Below are positions 6,084-9,867 of a DNA stretch of 9,867 bases, in pieces. The DNA is from Deltaproteobacteria bacterium. Lineage in GTDB: Bacteria; Desulfobacterota; DSM-4660; Desulfatiglandales; B25-G16. Position 1 is the first letter of the stretch, and each line of letters starts with the position of its first letter. The translations under genes and the position numbers were made by a program. The notes under the pieces were generated by a model. The model had not been told where the DNA came from, made no database searches, and worked only from the letters and a program-made list of their open reading frames with translations. The DNA lies in the NCBI GenBank assembly GCA_020348625.1, contig CP070752.1, positions 1,129,332 to 1,139,198 on the forward strand, in the 5' to 3' direction.

Positions 6084-8039
6084 ATGCTGTACGGGCGAAC
6101 TGGTGTGAATCTGGAAATTGATCTATCAAAAGGAAACATTGAGAAGGAGGAATTTGATTCTCATTTGAGTGAGGCATATCTCGGAGGACGAGGTGTGTGC
6201 ACAAAGATCCTATGGGATCGGGTCAGCCCTGAAGTAGCACCGTTTTCTAATCATAATTTGCTAATATTTGGCGCGGGCCTTCTCACGGGCACCCTTGCCC
6301 CCGGGGCGAATCGTACTGTCCTCGTAACCAGGTCGCCGCAGACAAATCTGCTTACATACTCCCTTATGGGCGGCTTCTGGGCACCGGAGTTGAAGCATGC
6401 GGGTTATGACAATGTAATAATTTCCGGAAGGTCTTCAAGCCCTGTCTATCTATGGATAAACAACGATAAAGTTGAGATTCGTGATGCACAGCACCTATGG
6501 GGAAAGGATGTTGAGGAGGCTCAACAAACTATCAAGAACGAGCTAAAGAATGATACGGTTGAAATCCTGTGCATAGGTCAAGCTGGGGAAAATAGAGTTT
6601 ATTGTGCAAGTATTGAGCACAGTAGCGGAGCTAGTTTTAGCAGAGCAGGGGTAGGAGCCCTTATGGGCGACAAGAAACTAAAGGCCATAGCAGTCTGCGG
6701 AACAAAGGATGCTTATATTGCACAACCATCGAAATTCTATGAATTGTGTGAAGACGTTTTGAGAAAGACGGAGAGGCTCAGAGCCTTTGTGGATAATTGG
6801 TCCTATGAACGAGAGGACCTGATAAAAGTTGCACAGTATGGGAATCTAGCAGAATTTCGGGACATGGAAGACATTGGGAGCAGACATGAAGCGTTCTTGA
6901 GGGAATCAAGAAAAAGACAAGTAAGTTGCCACCTATGTCCTCTTAGGTGCAAGCATGCAATCCGGTTACATAACAATACGTATTCCTTCATAAAATGTGT
7001 GCCGTGGTATTCCTTTCTTGCGTGCTGCAAGCTACAGGATTTCTCCTTCAACGTGGAATGCTACAACCTGTGTGAGAAGTATGGGCTTGATGCTCTTTCG
7101 GCTCCCTACCTTGTAGCCTTTGCAATAGACCTATACGAAAAAGGAATCCTCACCGAGGCAGATACTGAGGGTTTACATCTGGAATGGGGTAATGGTGACC
7201 TATTTCTTACGCTAATTGGTAAGATCGCGCGTAGAGAAGGAATAGGGGACGTCCTGGCTAATGGTGTTTATGAGGCTGCTCGTCAAATTGGCAGGGGGGC
7301 TGAAGAATATGCATTTCACGTTAAAAAGGTAGAGATTCCGCCCATCCCCCTTAATCATCCATACAGTAATCTCGTACACTGTGTTTCTGACCGTGCCGAT
7401 CTGTTTAAAATGATTTCGGCGGTTCCCCAACATTACCTCAAGAAATCCAAGGCCAAAAAAAAGGAGTATATTGAATCGGAATATTGGCCATACCCAGAAG
7501 AGTTTAAGAAACTCATTTGGGGAGACTATGATCCGACCGGAGCTGATTATGATAGAGTTACCAAGATGGTTTCCTTTGACAATGACTCCAGTTGCATGTC
7601 AGATATCACGGGAATCTGTCGCTTTTGGACTGGATTCTGGCCGTTTAATCCGTATCTATTTAATGATCAGGTGAAATTAATCTCGTACTCTACGGGGATG
7701 GATATTGATGAAAAAGGAGGAATAAAAATAGCAAGAAGGATAAATGCGCTTACAAGGGCTTACAATGTGAGACTAGGAATAAGCAGAAAAGATGATAGAC
7801 CACCTGAAAGGCATTTTTCTCAAGCCACGGTCCCTCCAGTCCTCCCGCCTTTAGACCGCTCCATTTTCGATCGTACGATCGATTCTTATTACAAACTGAG
7901 GGGATATGATAAAGAGGGTATGCCTACCAAAAAGACATTAAATGATTTGGACTTGGGTTATGTTGCTCAAGATTTAGCAAAAAGGGGAATTCTGCCAGAT
8001 GAAAATGGGCGGTTGCCATCCTCAAAAGGGCGAACATAA
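6084..8039 (+). CDS. Tungsten oxidoreductase of the AOR family, BamB-like (class II benzoyl-CoA reductase type)
   Basis: This 651-residue cytoplasmic protein has the full AOR architecture: the tungsten-bis-pterin N-terminal domain (YLGGRG at 32-37, APGANRT near 72-78, MGGFWAPELK at 95-104, GALMGDKKLK at 191-200) and the [4Fe-4S] set C282, C285, C289 and C512 (DITGIC at 507-512). It resembles Geobacter BamB (about 653 residues) more than ordinary AORs: NNDKVEIRDA at 126-135, AGENRV at 167-172 and the C-terminal SYYKLRG and GMPTKKTL segments match BamB as I remember it. C305 falls where BamB has Cys322, the cysteine that ligates tungsten. The usual AOR segment with the catalytic glutamate (PEYET) reads PWYSF at 307-311. 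The region before the iron-sulfur motif is about 17 residues shorter than in BamB, so the substrate site may differ. AGGAGG at 6067-6072 is 11 bases from the ATG. The AOR family call is near certain; aryl- or enoyl-CoA reduction versus aldehyde oxidation is open. Confidence 0.92.
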   Translation: MLYGRTGVNLEIDLSKGNIEKEEFDSHLSEAYLGGRGVCTKILWDRVSPEVAPFSNHNLLIFGAGLLTGTLAPGANRTVLVTRSPQTNLLTYSLMGGFWAPELKHAGYDNVIISGRSSSPVYLWINNDKVEIRDAQHLWGKDVEEAQQTIKNELKNDTVEILCIGQAGENRVYCASIEHSSGASFSRAGVGALMGDKKLKAIAVCGTKDAYIAQPSKFYELCEDVLRKTERLRAFVDNWSYEREDLIKVAQYGNLAEFRDMEDIGSRHEAFLRESRKRQVSCHLCPLRCKHAIRLHNNTYSFIKCVPWYSFLACCKLQDFSFNVECYNLCEKYGLDALSAPYLVAFAIDLYEKGILTEADTEGLHLEWGNGDLFLTLIGKIARREGIGDVLANGVYEAARQIGRGAEEYAFHVKKVEIPPIPLNHPYSNLVHCVSDRADLFKMISAVPQHYLKKSKAKKKEYIESEYWPYPEEFKKLIWGDYDPTGADYDRVTKMVSFDNDSSCMSDITGICRFWTGFWPFNPYLFNDQVKLISYSTGMDIDEKGGIKIARRINALTRAYNVRLGISRKDDRPPERHFSQATVPPVLPPLDRSIFDRTIDSYYKLRGYDKEGMPTKKTLNDLDLGYVAQDLAKRGILPDENGRLPSSKGRT

Positions 8040-8259
8040 ATTTTGGCCCCAAGGGTAATTGACACTTCGGGATAGCAGTTAATCGATGTTCTGGCGATTC
8101 TCGGCAGGATTCTTCCGATGAGCGGGAGGCAGTAATTTATTCGGGCGGGTTTATTGGCTTCATGAATTACACAGACGTTAAGAGCCTATGCTTTTTTTGT
8201 TTTCTCTGCGTGTGGAGATAACTGAATAACCTTCCGGGAATAGAAGATTGGGGGAAATA
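8040..8259. other. 220-base gap before iorA
   Basis: No gene is visible. A perfect TTGACA at 8059-8064 has no convincing -10 hexamer 15-18 bases downstream. AAGAGC at 8180-8185 can pair with GCTTTT at 8190-8195 across a four-base loop and runs into a T-rich stretch, but the stem has only two G-C pairs and one wobble. A 19-codon ORF at 8162-8221 is cysteine-rich yet has no clear ribosome binding site. GGGGGA at 8250-8255 serves iorA. Confidence 0.5.
8180..8203 (+). terminator. Weak candidate intrinsic terminator between the BamB-like gene and iorA
   Basis: A six-pair stem (AAGAGC with GCTTTT, including one G-T wobble) closes a CTAT loop and is followed by TTTGTTTT. The T-run is good, but the stem is A-T rich and unlikely to be very stable. 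It lies 140 bases after the upstream stop codon. If real, iorA would need its own promoter in the last 55 bases of the gap, where I see none. Confidence 0.2.
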
Positions 8260-9867
8260 ATGAGCAGTGAAGCACTGATAAATGGTTCGCCGGGTGAGGA
8301 GGTCTTGTTCTTGGGTAATGAGGCTATTGCTCGTGGGGTGCTGGAGTCAGGTGTCCAGGTGGTCGCCGCCTATCCTGGAACACCGTCATCCGAGATTGTG
8401 GACTCCCTATCCCACATTGCAAAGCAGACAGGTCAATACGTGGAATGGTCGACTAATGAAAAGGTGGCCTTTGAATGCGCTGCCGGAGCGGCGTTCCTAG
8501 GGGTCCGCTCCTTTAGCGCTATGAAGAGTGTAGGCCTAAATGTAGCCATGGATCCGCTCATGGTGGTGAATCTCACGGGAGTTGCAGGTGGATTTGTCAT
8601 AGTGGTGGCCGATGACCCAAATTGCTGGTCCACCCAAAATGAGCAAGATAGCAGATTGTTGGCTTTTGCAGCGGAGATACCATGCCTTGAACCAGCATCG
8701 CCCCAAGAGGCAAAGGACATGGTTGTTTACGCATATCAACTCTCTGAAGAACTTGGTAGACTCGTAATGATCCGAACGGTGACTCGCCTTAACCATTGTC
8801 GAGGTCCGGTAACGTTAGGGCCTTATAAAAGAAAGAAGCAAACCCCTCGTTACAGTGAGGTAAGGGGTGGGTTCCCTGCCCTGCCCAAGCACAAGCTTCT
8901 CCACGAGGAGAAACATAGATTTCAGAAGGCCTTATCTGATTATCCATTTAATAAACTTGACTTGAAACCCGAAGCCCAAATAGGCGTTATTGCATCGGGC
9001 AATGCAACGAACTATGCTCTAGAAGCGATAGCTGCTCTCGAATTAGACAATGCGGTTAGCTTTCTTAAATTGGGGGTTGTCAATCCTCTGCCTGAGGAAT
9101 TAATCAAGACGATTTTAAATAGCCATGAAACAGTGCTCGTATTCGAGGAGATCGAACCTTTTGTTGAGGAGAGAATTCGGAGTCTTTACTACGAATATCC
9201 TTCTCCTCCTCGACTGATTGGAAAGCAATCGGGCGATCTTGAAGTAGCAGGTGAACTGACCAGGGAAAAAGCTATAAAGGTATTGGCCCGTGCCTCTGGT
9301 TTGTCCGTTCCACTATCAGATAAACAGCCTACCCAGATCACCGATCTGGTCGTTAGTCGCAACATGGTGCTTTGCGCCGGCTGCCCTCACATGGGCACCT
9401 TTTATGCAATTCGCAAAGCTACCAGAAAACAAAAACCTAAGGTATTGATCTCCGGTGACATAGGCTGTTATGGCCTTGGGTTAGATCCACCTTACCGGCT
9501 ATATGACTCTCACATATGTATGGGTGCTAGTATTGGCATCGCAAACGGGTATGCAGCTACTGGCTATAAGGGGCCGATAGCGTGTGTTATAGGTGACTCC
9601 ACCTTTTACCATAGCGGAATCTCCGCACTCGTTAACGCTGTATTTAATCAACACGACATTACGGTAATCGTTTTGGATAACTCCATAATTGGGATGACTG
9701 GACACCAGCCTGACCCGGGGACGGGAGTGACTGCTATGGGAGAATCAACACCAAAGCTGGATATCGAGCAAATAGCTCGTGCATGCGGAGTTCAGCACGT
9801 AGCTGTTGTTGATCCTTTCCATGTGGAATCCGCCATTTCTTCCATAAAAAAGGCGATCTCCTACCAA
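8260..9867 (+). CDS. iorA: Indolepyruvate:ferredoxin oxidoreductase alpha subunit, 3' end beyond window
   Basis: The ORF runs 536 codons to the window edge without a stop. IorA is the thiamine diphosphate subunit of the enzyme that converts arylpyruvates (and related 2-oxoacids) plus CoA to aryl-acetyl-CoA, CO2 and reduced ferredoxin. Visible in order: YPGTPSSEI at 38-46 and EWSTNEK at 62-68 in the pyrimidine-binding domain, MKSVGLNVAMDPL at 88-100, DDPNCWSTQNEQDSR at 118-132, CAGCPHMG at 372-379, GDIGCYGLG at 399-407, then the thiamine diphosphate/metal motif from GDSTFYHSG at 445 to DNS at 473-475 and TGHQPDPG just after. About 60-110 residues, including the expected double [4Fe-4S] ferredoxin domain, would lie past the edge. 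The ATG at 8260 has GGGGGA at 8250-8255. IorB, the gamma-type subunit, is normally adjacent and should follow downstream. The neighbouring oxidoreductases suggest catabolic use. Substrate range cannot be fixed from sequence. Confidence 0.94.
   Translation, partial: MSSEALINGSPGEEVLFLGNEAIARGVLESGVQVVAAYPGTPSSEIVDSLSHIAKQTGQYVEWSTNEKVAFECAAGAAFLGVRSFSAMKSVGLNVAMDPLMVVNLTGVAGGFVIVVADDPNCWSTQNEQDSRLLAFAAEIPCLEPASPQEAKDMVVYAYQLSEELGRLVMIRTVTRLNHCRGPVTLGPYKRKKQTPRYSEVRGGFPALPKHKLLHEEKHRFQKALSDYPFNKLDLKPEAQIGVIASGNATNYALEAIAALELDNAVSFLKLGVVNPLPEELIKTILNSHETVLVFEEIEPFVEERIRSLYYEYPSPPRLIGKQSGDLEVAGELTREKAIKVLARASGLSVPLSDKQPTQITDLVVSRNMVLCAGCPHMGTFYAIRKATRKQKPKVLISGDIGCYGLGLDPPYRLYDSHICMGASIGIANGYAATGYKGPIACVIGDSTFYHSGISALVNAVFNQHDITVIVLDNSIIGMTGHQPDPGTGVTAMGESTPKLDIEQIARACGVQHVAVVDPFHVESAISSIKKAISYQ

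Noticed and set aside
8059..8087. Perfect TTGACA as a promoter for iorA
   Set aside because: No acceptable -10 hexamer occurs at 15-18 bases; the best is ATCGAT. One consensus hexamer alone is not sufficient.
8162..8221. 19-codon cysteine-rich ORF upstream of iorA, possibly a leader peptide
   Set aside because: It has no ribosome binding site, overlaps the weak terminator candidate, and its cysteines arise from a T-rich stretch.
8433..8720. 95-codon ORF on the - strand
   Set aside because: It lies antisense to the highly conserved N-terminal domain of iorA and has low-complexity composition typical of shadow frames.

Overview
The window reads as catabolic DNA from an anaerobic bacterium. 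The supporting signs are a BamB-like tungsten oxidoreductase of the aldehyde:ferredoxin oxidoreductase (AOR) family, a ferredoxin-coupled 2-oxoacid oxidoreductase, a molybdenum aldehyde oxidoreductase without a flavin domain, and a TRAP transporter. Purine-rich Shine-Dalgarno sequences precede most starts, which fits a bacterium. A Desulfobacterota or similar strict anaerobe is my best guess, but no phylogenetic marker is present and the taxon is inference.

Layout, all on the + strand: 1-69 is the probable C-terminal tail of a TRAP small permease (DctQ). 92-1405 is the TRAP large permease (DctM). 1621-2634 is a DapA/N-acetylneuraminate-lyase superfamily aldolase or hydratase that keeps the Schiff-base lysine but appears to lack the usual tyrosine. 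2865-5603 is a Mop-type [2Fe-2S]/[2Fe-2S]/Mo-cofactor fusion enzyme. 5604-6083 is a 480-base gap holding a nested stem-loop, a candidate promoter and a 46-codon ORF with a near-ideal ribosome binding site. 6084-8039 is the AOR-family enzyme; its sequence looks closer to BamB, the catalytic subunit of class II benzoyl-CoA reductase, than to ordinary AORs. 8260-9867 is IorA, the indolepyruvate:ferredoxin oxidoreductase alpha subunit, cut by the window end before its expected C-terminal ferredoxin domain.

The genes could work together as follows (inference). The TRAP system imports an organic acid. The DapA-like enzyme makes or cleaves a 2-oxoacid or aldehyde. IorA, with an IorB expected downstream, oxidises an aryl- or branched 2-oxoacid to an acyl-CoA and reduced ferredoxin. 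The Mop-type enzyme oxidises aldehydes to acids. The BamB-like enzyme either oxidises aldehydes or reduces an aryl- or enoyl-CoA with low-potential electrons. No BamC-type electron-transfer subunit, CoA ligase or regulator lies inside the window. The gaps between the main genes from dctM onward are large (215, 230, 480 and 220 bases), so this may be several co-oriented transcription units rather than one tight operon.

The point most worth following up is the BamB-like enzyme. It has a cysteine at the position of the tungsten-ligating Cys322 of BamB, a shortened active-site segment, and neighbours unlike the known bam clusters.
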